A stretch of DNA of 64,000 nt, from assembly GCA_025618425.1 (NCBI GenBank), contig CM046835.1:17389959-17453958 (forward strand). Reading direction: 5' to 3'. This document shows positions 1-8,913 of the stretch, piece after piece. The stretch's first letter is position 1. The number at the start of each line of letters is the position of its first letter. The stretch comes from Heliocidaris tuberculata. Taxonomy: Eukaryota; Echinodermata; Echinoidea; Camarodonta; Echinometridae. Made by a program: the position numbers and the translations under genes. Under the pieces are notes generated by a model. That model ran no database searches. It saw only the letters and a list, made by a program, of their open reading frames with translations, and was not told the origin of the DNA.

Positions 1-159
1 CGAGGCACCCCACCCTGGATAAAACGACCGGGTCGAGTTGTCCAGGGTAGGTGGTCGCATTATCCTGGGTCGGGCTGTCCATTGGTTGGGCTGTCCAGGA
101 ACCAAAAGTAATTTATAGGGTATTCTATCAAGTCTATGTTTTGAGAGACATCATTTTAC

Positions 160-351
160 CTTTACAATTGGTATGTTGCCTTTCAGTTTAGGTACAGGTA
201 TGTAGCAGGTATAGCAAAAGTACTTCCTTGATGATCCACACTCTGAACACTTAGAGCGTTGCTTTAGTGCAGCTAGGGCATCATGGGAAGCAATGTTCAT
301 CCCTTCAAAGGGACTGCTTCCATCTGCCGGCTTGGGTCGTTTCTTGTCCAT
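160..351 (-). CDS. dtwd1: DTWD1-like tRNA-uridine aminocarboxypropyltransferase, first coding exon (partial gene)
   Basis: The exon encodes 64 residues from an ATG at 351; an in-frame TAG lies upstream, so this is probably the true start. Reading ends at AAG|GTAAAA, a splice donor in phase 0, and the rest of the gene lies left of the window. Residues 33-53 contain SKCSECGSSR followed by CYTCY-IPV, with Cys at 35, 38, 46 and 49. This paired CxxC block closely matches the N-terminal region of animal DTWD1, and the exon end (IPIVK) matches the human IPLVK. DTWD1 is known to install the acp3 group on uridine 20 of tRNAs, using S-adenosylmethionine. The catalytic DTW motif is not in this exon, so function is inferred from the N-terminal block only. 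DTWD2 is a less likely alternative. The first 159 bases are intron. Confidence 0.8.
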
Positions 352-504
352 GCTTGTCCAGTCCAAGTGTCTCTATTGCTGATAGTAATTGCTGTAGGAT
401 ATTCAGAGAGGAAGTGAGAATTTAAATTCATGATTACATGTATGTTCACGAAAGTTCCTATCAAACATTACACTTACACTTCCACAACTTTAAGTATTTA
501 CTTG

Positions 505-1260
505 AAGTTAACCCACTCACAGGCCCTTGCCTGTGTGGGACTGTGTCCAACATTCACTGTTGCAGGAGTAAAAAACAGACAACAAAATTGCTCTAAGCAA
601 GATTTAATTTTCTTAAATTTGTTGGATTACTTGATTCAGGGACTCTTCAACTCTTACTGTGCCACAAATTTGGGTATTCAGAATTGAAAATGAAATTTTA
701 AATAATTATTTTCCTCTCATGTATGAATTGTCTAGACTGGAATTTCCAGTCTAGACAATTCATACATGAGAGGAAAATAATTATTTAAAATTTCATTTTC
801 AATTCTGAATACCCAAATTTGTGGCACAGTAAGAGTTGAAGAGTCCCTGAATCAAGTAATCCAACAAATTTAAGAAAATTAAATCTTGCTTTATAAGTAA
901 TTTTAAGAAAATTAAATCTTGCTTTATAAGTATCTGAAGATAACCTTGTACTCCAGACTAGCTTTTATGGGTGAATAGGCTTCAATAGCTTTTGTGTGTA
1001 TCAGCAGGCCTTTTTCCAGGGTAGATCATTCATACATGAGTTGAGAGGAAAATAATTCCATTATTTAAAATTTCACTTTCAATTCTGAATCCCCTAATTT
1101 GTGGCACAGTAAGAGTTGAGGAGTCCATGAATCAGGTAATTAGCAAATTTAAGAAAATTAAATCTTGCTTAGAGCAATTTTGTTGTCTGTTTTTGACTGC
1201 TGCAACAGTGAATGTTGGACACAGTCCCACATAGGCAAGGGCCCATGAGTGTGAATAGCC
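505..1260. mobile_element. Foldback/MITE element with long terminal inverted repeats
   Basis: The segment starting near 505 (CAGGCCCTTGCCTGTGTGGG...) recurs inverted near 1,020-1,257 (ending ...CCCACATAGGCAAGGGCCCA), giving imperfect arms of about 230 bp. Between them lies an additional inverted copy of the inner arm. No coding sequence is present. This is consistent with a non-autonomous foldback DNA transposon. No clear target-site duplication was identified, so the superfamily is not assigned. Confidence 0.7.
595..891. repeat. Perfect 297-bp palindrome (148-bp arms, 1-nt centre)
   Basis: Bases 595-742 and 744-891 are reverse complements of one another around a single T at 743; I saw no mismatch on reading through both arms. 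A third, diverged copy of the right arm lies at about 1,029-1,185. Within 868-930 a ~30-bp piece (TTAAGAAAATTAAATCTTGC plus flank) is also directly duplicated. Confidence 0.9.
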
Positions 1261-1420
1261 AATCCTGTCAAACTCAAATAATATTAATAAGAGGCTAATG
1301 AACGAGAGACAGAATTTTCTGTCTAGCCATGCGATGACATTGAGAAAGAAACTGTCTCAAAGTAATTGGGAAAGGTTGATCATGTCTACAAGTACATAAG
1401 AATGGGTGTATACTATGAGG

Positions 1421-1577
1421 CAGGGGCGGATCCAGGATCTTGTAAAAGAGGGGGCACAGAGCGGGAAAAGTACACAATTAAGGAGGATTTTTTTTTCATT
1501 GTGTAGTCAAGGTATACTAATTGGGTTTCAAAAGAGGGGGCACGGGCCGGTTTTCCCCCTTTGTAGATCCGCCACTG
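1421..1577. mobile_element. hAT-like MITE (157 bp) with 8-bp target-site duplication
   Basis: The left end CAGGGGCGGATC and the right end GATCCGCCACTG form inverted termini. The exact 8-bp direct repeat CTATGAGG flanks both sides (1413-1420 and 1578-1585). The 8-bp duplication and CAGGGG-type terminus are hallmarks of hAT-superfamily elements. The interior has no coding potential. Confidence 0.85.
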
Positions 1578-2139
1578 CTATGAGGTTTTGGAATCATCAA
1601 AATGATAAAAGAAATTGACCGGCTAATCTCGCTGAAATGCATATGCACTGCACACAGAAATGGGTATATGGGACTGGACACACATGTGGCATGACTTCGA
1701 CCAGACGGTTGAATATTTCTTGATAATCATAAGTAACAGAATAATGAATCATTAATCTAGGGTTAATTCAATATTTATCTGTTCATATAAATGTAAATGT
1801 AAATACCATACCAAGCAAAATTATATGATCCACATGATCACATCATCCACAGCAGTGAACTGTTCACAGCAGACAGTGGAAGTATACCGTATCCGCCAAG
1901 GCCGAGTTCGCCCTATGCCTATGCTAGTGCCGATTTAGCCCGCATCCCATATCCATATCCGCAATGATATGGCCGTATTTTCGAAATTCACCTATTTCTT
2001 ATTTTCTTCTAGCTTAGGCCGCAGTCGTCACTGGGGGTCACTGGCCAGGGGCTGGGGTGCTGCAGCACCCCCTAGAAGGCTGAGGATGCTGGGGGTGCTG
2101 GGGGTGTTGTAACCAAAAGTAGTTAAAAAGAGCGCTAGT

Positions 2140-2267
2140 ATAGACCCCAAAACGCTGAGGTTTTTTTTTGTTTGTATTTTTTTTGCTTGTCAGAGATTTT
2201 TGGAGTTAAAAAGAGACCCCAAAACGTTGAGGACCTTTTTTGTTTGTTTGTTTGTTTGTTTTGTTTG

Positions 2268-2299
<32 letters not shown>

Positions 2300-2412
2300 C
2301 TCGTCAGATATTTTTGGAGTTAAAACGAGACCCCAAAACGCTAAGGACCTTTTTTTGTTTTTTTGCTTGTCAGAGATTTTTGGAGTTAAAAAGAGATACC
2401 AAAACGCTGAGG
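2140..2412. repeat. Diverged short tandem repeats with GGAGTTAAAAAGAGACCCCA and TTGCTTGTCAGAG modules
   Basis: Four copies of AGACCCCAAAACGCTGAGG-like sequence occur at about 2,140, 2,212, 2,325 and 2,395. They are separated by T/GTTTT runs and CTTGTCAGAGATTTTTGGAG. The open frames across this region result from the T-rich repeat and are not genes. The CTTGTCAGAG module reappears at 3,090, 15,260 and 15,340. Confidence 0.7.
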
Positions 2413-2932
2413 CCCCGGCCCCCCCCCCCTTTTTTTTTTCTTTTTTTTTTGCTCGCTCGCTCGCTTCGCAAGCATTCAGAAATTGGGCCCTGTATGCAGC
2501 CCCTCAAATGTTTAATTGCTCATTACGCCACTGAATTACAAAACACTACGGCATAGGTAGGCATTTTTTTTTGGGGGGGGGGGGATCGAGGGGTGTGGAT
2601 GAAAGACGAGGCCACGTCTTGTGTTGATCGGGAACTTAATCGAAGCTAGCTGGAGTTGACACGAGCTGGCCCTAGTCTGCAAGCACAGACCCTAATTTGA
2701 CACTTTATCAGAAAATCATTGTGTCTTGAGAGATGTCTATTTCAGCTACCTTCTGGTCGTGTGTCAGGAGCAGCTATAGTACATGGCCTATTGTAGTCTT
2801 ACAGTGCAGACACTCTTTTACGACTGACCAGGGTTTTTGCCTGCAAACTAAGCTGGCCCCTCCCCATACAAGACTACAGTAATCTAAATAAGGCAAGACA
2901 ATGGCATTGTACAAAGTGAAAAGGGATCGCAG
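2413..2932. other. Non-genic spacer with C and G homopolymers
   Basis: The spacer contains C10/T runs at about 2,421-2,450 and a G run near 2,573-2,584. Nothing gene-like was recognised. Confidence 0.5.
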
Positions 2933-2937
2933 AGGCA

Positions 2938-3170
2938 GTGGCGGATTTAGGGGGGGGGGGACTATTCCGGCCCGTGCCCCCCCCCCTTTTGAGGGAAAAC
3001 AATGCATTGTGCCCCCCTCCCTATTTGCGATTGTGCCCCCCCCCCCCCTTTTCGACCAGAAAACCCTTTTTTTTTTTTTTTTTTTGCTTGTCAGAGGGCT
3101 GGCGAATTTTATTTTTTTGGGGTTGCCACCCCCCCCCCCTTCGGGTGGATATGGTCTTAGCGTGAGGCAG
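2938..3170. mobile_element. Poly-G/poly-C MITE-like element of the CAGTGGCGGATT family
   Basis: The left end CAGTGGCGGATTTAGGGGGG resembles the ends of the duplicated MITEs elsewhere in the window. The interior has long G, C and T runs and the TTGCTTGTCAGAG module. The right end is not clear and no exact target duplication was found. Confidence 0.5.
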
Positions 3171-3453
3171 TGAAAAGCTGTTACCAAGCGTTTCTTACAG
3201 ATATTTACACTAAAATCTGTTCGAAATCGTGAATGGAATTTTAAATAATCTCGTACATGTGTCTTATGATAAAAGGAGAATAGTATGTGACTATTTCAGA
3301 TAAGTTTCTTGCCAGTATGATTTTTGCTACCGAGACTGTCTATGAGCTTTAATCGAAAATTTTAATTGAGATGGTTAGTGCTTATCTGAACGGAAAAACA
3401 TGTTGTATTTTGTTTTGTCAGTGTTCATTCGCTTTGAACCACGTAGAGACTTT

Positions 3454-5330
3454 TTAAAATTCAGTATATATGAGAAACAACAACGGACCAATTATACTCC
3501 CTTGTGGTATTCCACACGTTCCACACATCACAGGCATCGTTTCAGAACGTACACCTTTAAAGCTGGTAAATTGTTTCCTGTTACAAAAGTAATTAACAAA
3601 CCAGTCATGTGGTATTCCACGTACACCGTAATGTTTCAGTTTATATAACATAATTTTATGATTTAAAGTGTCAAATGCCTTACTCAAGTCGATATATATC
3701 CCTAGGGTAAATTTTCTTTTATCTAAGCATGAGGTTATATGTTCTATGGCGTGTATATATAGTAGAGCCAATTCCATGGAATGGTTGGGTCTGAATCCAA
3801 ACTGACACTTGGTTAAGATGTTATTTTCAGACAAATGTCTATAGAGCCTTTTAAATATAATACATTCGAGGATTTTTGAAAAAAGTTGGTAAGAGAGATA
3901 TAGGACGGTCATTTTGAATTGAATTAGGATCATTCTTCTTATACAGTGGAATTATTTCAGCTAGATTGTCTGGGACGATGCCTGTGCACATCACAGATAA
4001 ATTGAAAATGTGTTCAAGAGGACGAGAAATGTGATGTATAATTTTTTTCACAAAATTTGTACTTATATACCAACATAATACCCACATGAAGAACTAGATT
4101 TCAAATTATTTACAATCTGTATTATTTCATATTCAGTTGTTGGATTAAAAAACAGTGATTTCGAAATCCGTGGATTCAAATAGTCTGATAAACGTTTAGA
4201 TGTCGACTGAACATCATTGGCGACTGATGCACCAACAATGGAAAAATATGAATTGAAAGAATTTGCTATTTCTTTTTCGTCCGATATATGTTTGCCATCT
4301 TTGAAAATGAATTGTAGTAATTTAGCCCTCCTATTTCTTCCTAAAATGTCATAAATCGTTTGCCAGGTTTTAGTAAGATTCAGTTTATTCTTTTCCAAGA
4401 GTTGCGCATAGTGCTTTCTTTTTGACAATCTGATAATATAATTCAATTCTATTTCTATAACTTTTATATAATAATTCACTTTTAGATGATGGGTTGTTTA
4501 TGTACTTCCGAAATAATCTCTGTTTCTTGTTAATCGAATATAATATACCTTTAGTAATCCATGGTTTTCTTGGAATATTCTCTGTTTTCCTGAGATGGTG
4601 CATGACTATTCGAATGGTTTTCAAATACTTCGGTCATAATGTAAGTAAACGCTTCATAAGCTAAACTGGCATCATCATATCTGTTTACACAAGACCAATT
4701 CATTGAACTCAATCCCTGGAAAAACCTTCAAAATTTACTCTTGAAAAAGATGATTCGTTTGTGGTTGAATAAGAAATACAATTGCTTTGCATACTAACAT
4801 ATTCTGTCAACTGGAAAATGGGTAGTTGATCGGATATATCACAGTAGAGTGCTCCAGGTAAAACTTTTTTTTATCAAGAACATTCGTAAATATATCATCA
4901 ATGCATGTACAAGATGAAGTTGTTATACGTGTGGGCTTGGTTATTAATGGCTGAAAACCATTTGAATACATGACACTTAAAAAGTCACCAGTTTGGGAAT
5001 GTGAAGAATGTTGCAAAATATCAAAATTGAAATCCCCAAGTAAATAACAGTACTTATTTTCATTCGAAATAGAAGATAAACATTTCTCTAATAGCTCGTT
5101 AAAAAACTTTGTATCGGAGTTGGGAGCCTAGTAAACTACACCAACAATCACATTTTTCTGAAAATTGAACTGAAGCTCTATATATAAATAATGAATTAAT
5201 ACTGTCATTTCCAAATGAAAGATCTGATCTTTCTTTATAATTCAAGTTTGAGTCAACATATAAACATACTCCTCCTCCTACTCGGTTTTTTCTGGATTGG
5301 TGTAAAAACGAATATCCCATCATATTATAT
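3454..5330 (-). pseudogene. Decayed non-LTR (LINE) retrotransposon: endonuclease remnant and reverse transcriptase
   Basis: Read on the minus strand, 5,323-5,099 carries an endonuclease-like piece (VGGGVCLYVDSNLNY). Next, 4,624-4,063 carries a linker with many Lys/Arg, and 4,087-3,454 carries reverse-transcriptase motifs: QFGFRPNHSMELALL, DLSKAFDTLNHKIMLYKL and GIPQGSIIGPLLFLIY. These are typical of the CR1/L2/Jockey/Rex group. Coding is broken over at least four frames, so it is dead. The sequence stops just after the GIPQGS block; no FADD-type catalytic motif or C-terminus follows. Its upstream side is cut by the poly-G element at 5,346. The element is therefore truncated on both sides. Confidence 0.85.
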
Positions 5331-5345
5331 ATTGATCACCGTCGT

Positions 5346-5460
5346 AAATCCTGGGGGGGGGGGGGGTGGGGATATATCCCCCCACACTTTTCGAGGAGGG
5401 GGGGGGGGTGGCCTGTACAATCACCCCCCCACACACACACACACACACACTTTTCACGAA
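5346..5460. mobile_element. Poly-G MITE fragment with (AC)n tract
   Basis: The sequence AAATCCTGGGGGG is followed by alternating G and C runs, ACACTTTTCGAGG, TGGCCTGTACAAT and an (AC)n tract at about 5,432-5,450. The TGGCCTGTACAA-plus-poly-G block recurs at 53,728-53,750, so this is a dispersed family. Confidence 0.5.
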
Positions 5461-5990
5461 AGAAATGAAAAAATATATGTTACTAGAATATAATTATCAC
5501 TATTATTATCATTACAATAATTATTATTATTAACTTTGTTATGACTATCATCATTATTATTATAATAATCGTATTGATTATCATAACCATCATTATTTAT
5601 ATTTTTCTTTTATTATCATCTCTATAATAAAGTGCAATCATTATCATTTTTATTATCATTATTATCAACAGGTAACAGTATTATCACTTTTGTTTTGTTG
5701 TTGTTCTTCTTTTTCTTTCTTTCTTCTTCTTCTTCTTCTTCTTCTTTTTCTTCTATTATCCTGATGAAGATGATAATGATGGTGAGGAGGAGGATGATTA
5801 TTGTTATTTATTACAGTAATTTTTATTATCATCATCATCATCATTTTCATAGTTATATTACTATTATTTTGGTATATTCAATTGTTATTGATAATGTTAT
5901 TCATAAAATTATTATTGTTTTTATTTTCATCCTTATATTTCAAACATATCATTGTTATAAAATATATCTAAAATAACTTTACCACTTTTC
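5461..5990. repeat. AT-rich trinucleotide microsatellite region
   Basis: Runs of ATT, ATC, TTC and GAT trinucleotides, with CTTCTT runs around 5,722-5,745. All frames here are simple-sequence artefacts. Confidence 0.7.
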
Positions 5991-6022
5991 ATCAGGTTGG
6001 GGTGAGACTGCTTCTCCCCTCT

Positions 6023-6075
6023 CCACCCCCACCCCCCCCTCTCTCTCTCTCTCTCTCTGTTTCTCTCTCACTCTC
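6023..6075. repeat. (CT)n microsatellite after C-rich tract
   Basis: A C-rich stretch is followed by about 10 CT units at 6,039-6,058, then TTTCTCTCTCACTCTC. Confidence 0.75.
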
Positions 6076-6409
6076 CACGGTCTCAACTTCTGTCTGGAAA
6101 GTGGTATTAATGGTCATTATAATAATTGCATTTGATTTTTCCCTGAGAATGTACAGAAATTTTAAAGCATGACATTGGTTAGTGGTTACCACAGAGACAA
6201 ACAAGGTGACATTGATTCCTTCTTAATGGTTTGAAACATACATTGCACTTCATGACTAACACAAGCACATTTATAGGGTTACGTAATACATATACAAAGA
6301 AAAATCTTAGACACACGAGTTGAAAAGTTCAAAAGCGTAACTTACAATGCAGAAGCCGGTTTGTTTACATTCTTCATGTTCTTAGTGCCGGTGAAATGAG
6401 CGTTTCTAG

Positions 6410-6603
6410 TTCTCGACGTTTCGATCAGTATGCTCTGATCGTCATCAGAATGATTAGAACACACTGCCCATTGGAGGCTATTTATTGCCTACGGAGGGAT
6501 CCGATTCACAGGCAATTCCGTAGGCAATAAGTAGCCTCCACTGGGCAGTTTTTTAGTCATTCTCCTGATGACAATCAGAACATACTGATCGAAACGTCGA
6601 GAA
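6410..6603. mobile_element. Imperfect foldback element with ~75-bp arms
   Basis: TTCTCGACGTTTCGATCAGT near 6,410 and its reverse complement at 6,581-6,603 (ACTGATCGAAACGTCGAGAA) bound two arms. The arms also share CTGATGA-type, ACTGCCCA/TGGGCAGT, GGAGGCTA/TAGCCTCC and TTGCCTACGGA/TCCGTAGGCAA blocks. No coding sequence. Similar foldback sequences are common in invertebrate genomes; family not identified. Confidence 0.65.
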
Positions 6604-7004
6604 CCACAGAGCTCTTAGCGGAGCTCACCAGCCCTTTTCAGGGCTCTTATTCCTTGAAAGATTACATGGTGTAACCCTGAAAAACTAAACCTACAATTCA
6701 GTTTCTCCACCATGAAAAGTACCGCTGATACTTCACTAAACAAAAACATAATTGTTACTTCTAGAAATTTTAAACATACAGTAGCCTATTCATGGCTTGT
6801 ATTAGGCATACGCATACGATACACGAGAGAAAAAGAATCAAGCATTTTTTAAATTTTAATTTTGAGAAAAAAAGTAGGTCAATATGCCTATATGATATTG
6901 ATATGTTATAAATGGGTTCTCAGACATTTAACAAGTCATAGTCTAAACAAATTTCATGAATGAAACAGTCATGAATGAAATTTACATCATTCAGAGGACA
7001 GTTT

Positions 7005-7302
7005 GAAAGTAAATGGAACAAGTTAGAATGTCATAATTCATTTGAATATATTTCCATTAAAAATGAAATATTTAAAATGTATATCATTCAGGTACATGTT
7101 GTACGTCAATCGAGTACATATAACACATACAACCTCGAATAATGCCCATTTTAGGTATGATATGAAGAATGTGAGTGAAAGTTCATTTTTATTTCTTTGA
7201 TAACAGTTTGAACGTAAATGGAACAAATTAGCACGTCATAATTTGGATATATTTCATGAAAAATAGAAATATTTAAAACGTACATCACTCAGGTACATGT
7301 TG
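7005..7302. repeat. Direct duplication, ~203-bp spacing
   Basis: GTAAATGGAACAAGTTAG... at about 7,010 recurs at about 7,214, followed in both copies by ATATTT..CATTAAAAAT and TTCAGGTACATGTTG. The second copy is interrupted at 7,303 by an inserted element and resumes at about 7,493. Confidence 0.65.
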
Positions 7303-7492
7303 CAGGGGCCGCTGAGCGTTTTTGAAAGTGAAGAGGTGGGCTGATTTGATTTTACTCATTAATGACAATAACATTTTCGAACCTTTTCCCCACGGTTTCA
7401 TGAAACGTGTCTACTAAAAAAAAGTGTGTGTGTGTGTGTGTGGGGGGGGGGGACTGCAGTCCCCAGCCCCCCCCCCCCCCGGTCCCGCCGCC
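7303..7492. mobile_element. MITE inserted in the second copy of a tandem duplicate
   Basis: The left end CAGGGGCCGCTGAG joins host sequence GGTACATGTTG, and the right end ...CCCGCCGCC joins ATGTGTTGTAC. The uninterrupted neighbour at 7,091-7,110 reads GGTACATGTTGTACGTCAAT, so it serves as an empty site. The 8-bp flanks ACATGTTG and ATGTGTTG differ by two bases. The interior has a (GT)n run and G11/C14 runs. Confidence 0.6.
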
Positions 7493-7529
7493 CATGTGTT
7501 GTACATCAGTCCGGTACATAGAATGCTTT

Positions 7530-8118
7530 AACACATTCGAGCTCGTATTTATTTTTTGTTTTGGTAGTCATGATTAGAAAAATGTGACTAAAACCTCTGA
7601 ATATCCTCATATTCGGACAGGGAGGTACCCGAATGTATAATTTTTATTGTTTGGAGTCAGAAGGGCTCATATATTTTAATACAGAATTTAATACAGAGTT
7701 AAAGCCCTTCTGGCTTTCAACAGACCTAAATTTGCTCGCTTCGCTTGCTCTCAAAATTAAGAAATATGATAGTCGATATTCGGGCAAGAGGCTTCAGCCT
7801 TGTCCCTCAAAAATGTGCCCTTAAAAGAAATTAAAGGGCCCTTAAAAGGAATAAAAAAGACTTAAAGTAATCATTTCGGCAGCAGATGGGTGTGTTGCCG
7901 GCTTCTTCTCGGTGACCTTCTTGGTGCTATCCTTCCATTATAAGATACAGGTATACAAGTTAACAAAATTTGACCTCCTATCTTCGATCATACTTTCACG
8001 AACATGACGAAGATACACTTGAAAATAGACCATGCTACAGAGCGGAACAAGAAACACCTCTCCAACTAAGATAAATAACTAGGCTTTGTCATTTTTGTTC
8101 AGGGGAAAATTGCCATAA
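7530..8118. other. Spacer without recognised gene; small hairpin near 7,660-7,715
   Basis: AGAAGGGCT near 7,660 and AGCCCTTCT near 7,703 are inverted repeats. The remainder is AT-rich and nothing further was recognised. Confidence 0.4.
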
Positions 8119-8126
8119 TATTAAAT

Positions 8127-8227
8127 CACGGGCGTAGACACGCATAATTATCCATTGTTAGTGGGGGTGATCTATTCATCATCCCCCCACTATATGAATA
8201 GAAAGTGTGTTCGTATCTACGCCACTG
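8127..8227. mobile_element. hAT-like MITE (101 bp) with exact 8-bp target-site duplication
   Basis: The termini CACGGGCGTAGACACG and CGTATCTACGCCACTG are inverted repeats. TATTAAAT flanks both sides exactly (8119-8126 and 8228-8235). It is the shortest complete member of the CAG/CAC-GGGCG family in the window. Confidence 0.85.
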
Positions 8228-8674
8228 TATTAAATAACATCTTTTTCTTATAGCCCATAACTGTCTATATAAAAGGATGAGAAACAAACTTGGAGGTAAA
8301 GATAAAAAGCCTATCGCTTTTAATATTGTATTTAGACGTACATGCATATACATGTATCATGCTTGTTTGTTCCAACCCAGCATGCAACAACACGCAATGT
8401 CGATTGAGAATAGAATGTGTCCCGTACGCAGTGGGACGGCATAACATGATTAACTATCTCGTCATTATATTAGCAGAGATGAAACACCATTAATTCGAAT
8501 GCAAATGTGAACTTCCTATTGATCAACATTCTTAAGACGATGTAGCTTCCAAGGTATTCTCGTTCAAATCTTTGGCTGCTATATAGATTGGGACACATTG
8601 TAAGGAATGTCTAATTGTATTCTTGGCGTGCATTCCTGTTTACAGTTCATTGGGTAGAGACCTGAAATAGTCAA

Positions 8675-8712
8675 ACGTGGTTCGTGATTGGTTCGTCTGC
8701 TCGAACCACGTG
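8675..8712 (+). promoter_or_regulatory. Putative promoter block: inverted repeat flanking CCAAT box, with CACGTG E-box
   Basis: ACGTGGTTCG (8675-8684) and its exact reverse complement CGAACCACGT (8702-8711) flank an inverted CCAAT element (ATTGG, at about 8,687). The right arm overlaps a palindromic CACGTG at 8,707-8,712. The block lies about 200 bp upstream of the ATG of the Cys/His gene. Promoter activity is inferred from position and motif only. Confidence 0.4.
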
Positions 8713-8913
8713 ATGTCTTCTCTTGGTTACCCATTCAAAGAAACCTCTGAAGGATATCGCGCAAGGTTACGTGCAAGATTGCAAACCGTAACTCTTTCCA
8801 CTCACTCTGCTAGACATTGTCGTAGACACGTCGTTTTGGAGGTTACTTAGCTTTGCTTCGTTTCGTGGACTTTCTTCGTTGCTTCGGTTGGTTATTACTT
8901 CACCTCGTGAAAG

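Noticed and set aside
2172..2556. Cys/Phe-rich frames on the plus strand
   Set aside because: Produced by TTTG/TTTTG repeats and shared CTTGTCAGAG modules; no gene signals.
2774..3187. 137-codon minus-strand frame near the retrotransposon
   Set aside because: Most of it reads through poly-C/poly-G of a MITE. Its C-terminal part (about 2,774-2,935; FTLYNAIVLPYLDYCSLVWG) does resemble the post-catalytic region of a LINE reverse transcriptase, so it may be a separate LINE fragment, but it is too short and is interrupted by the MITE, so I did not call a gene.
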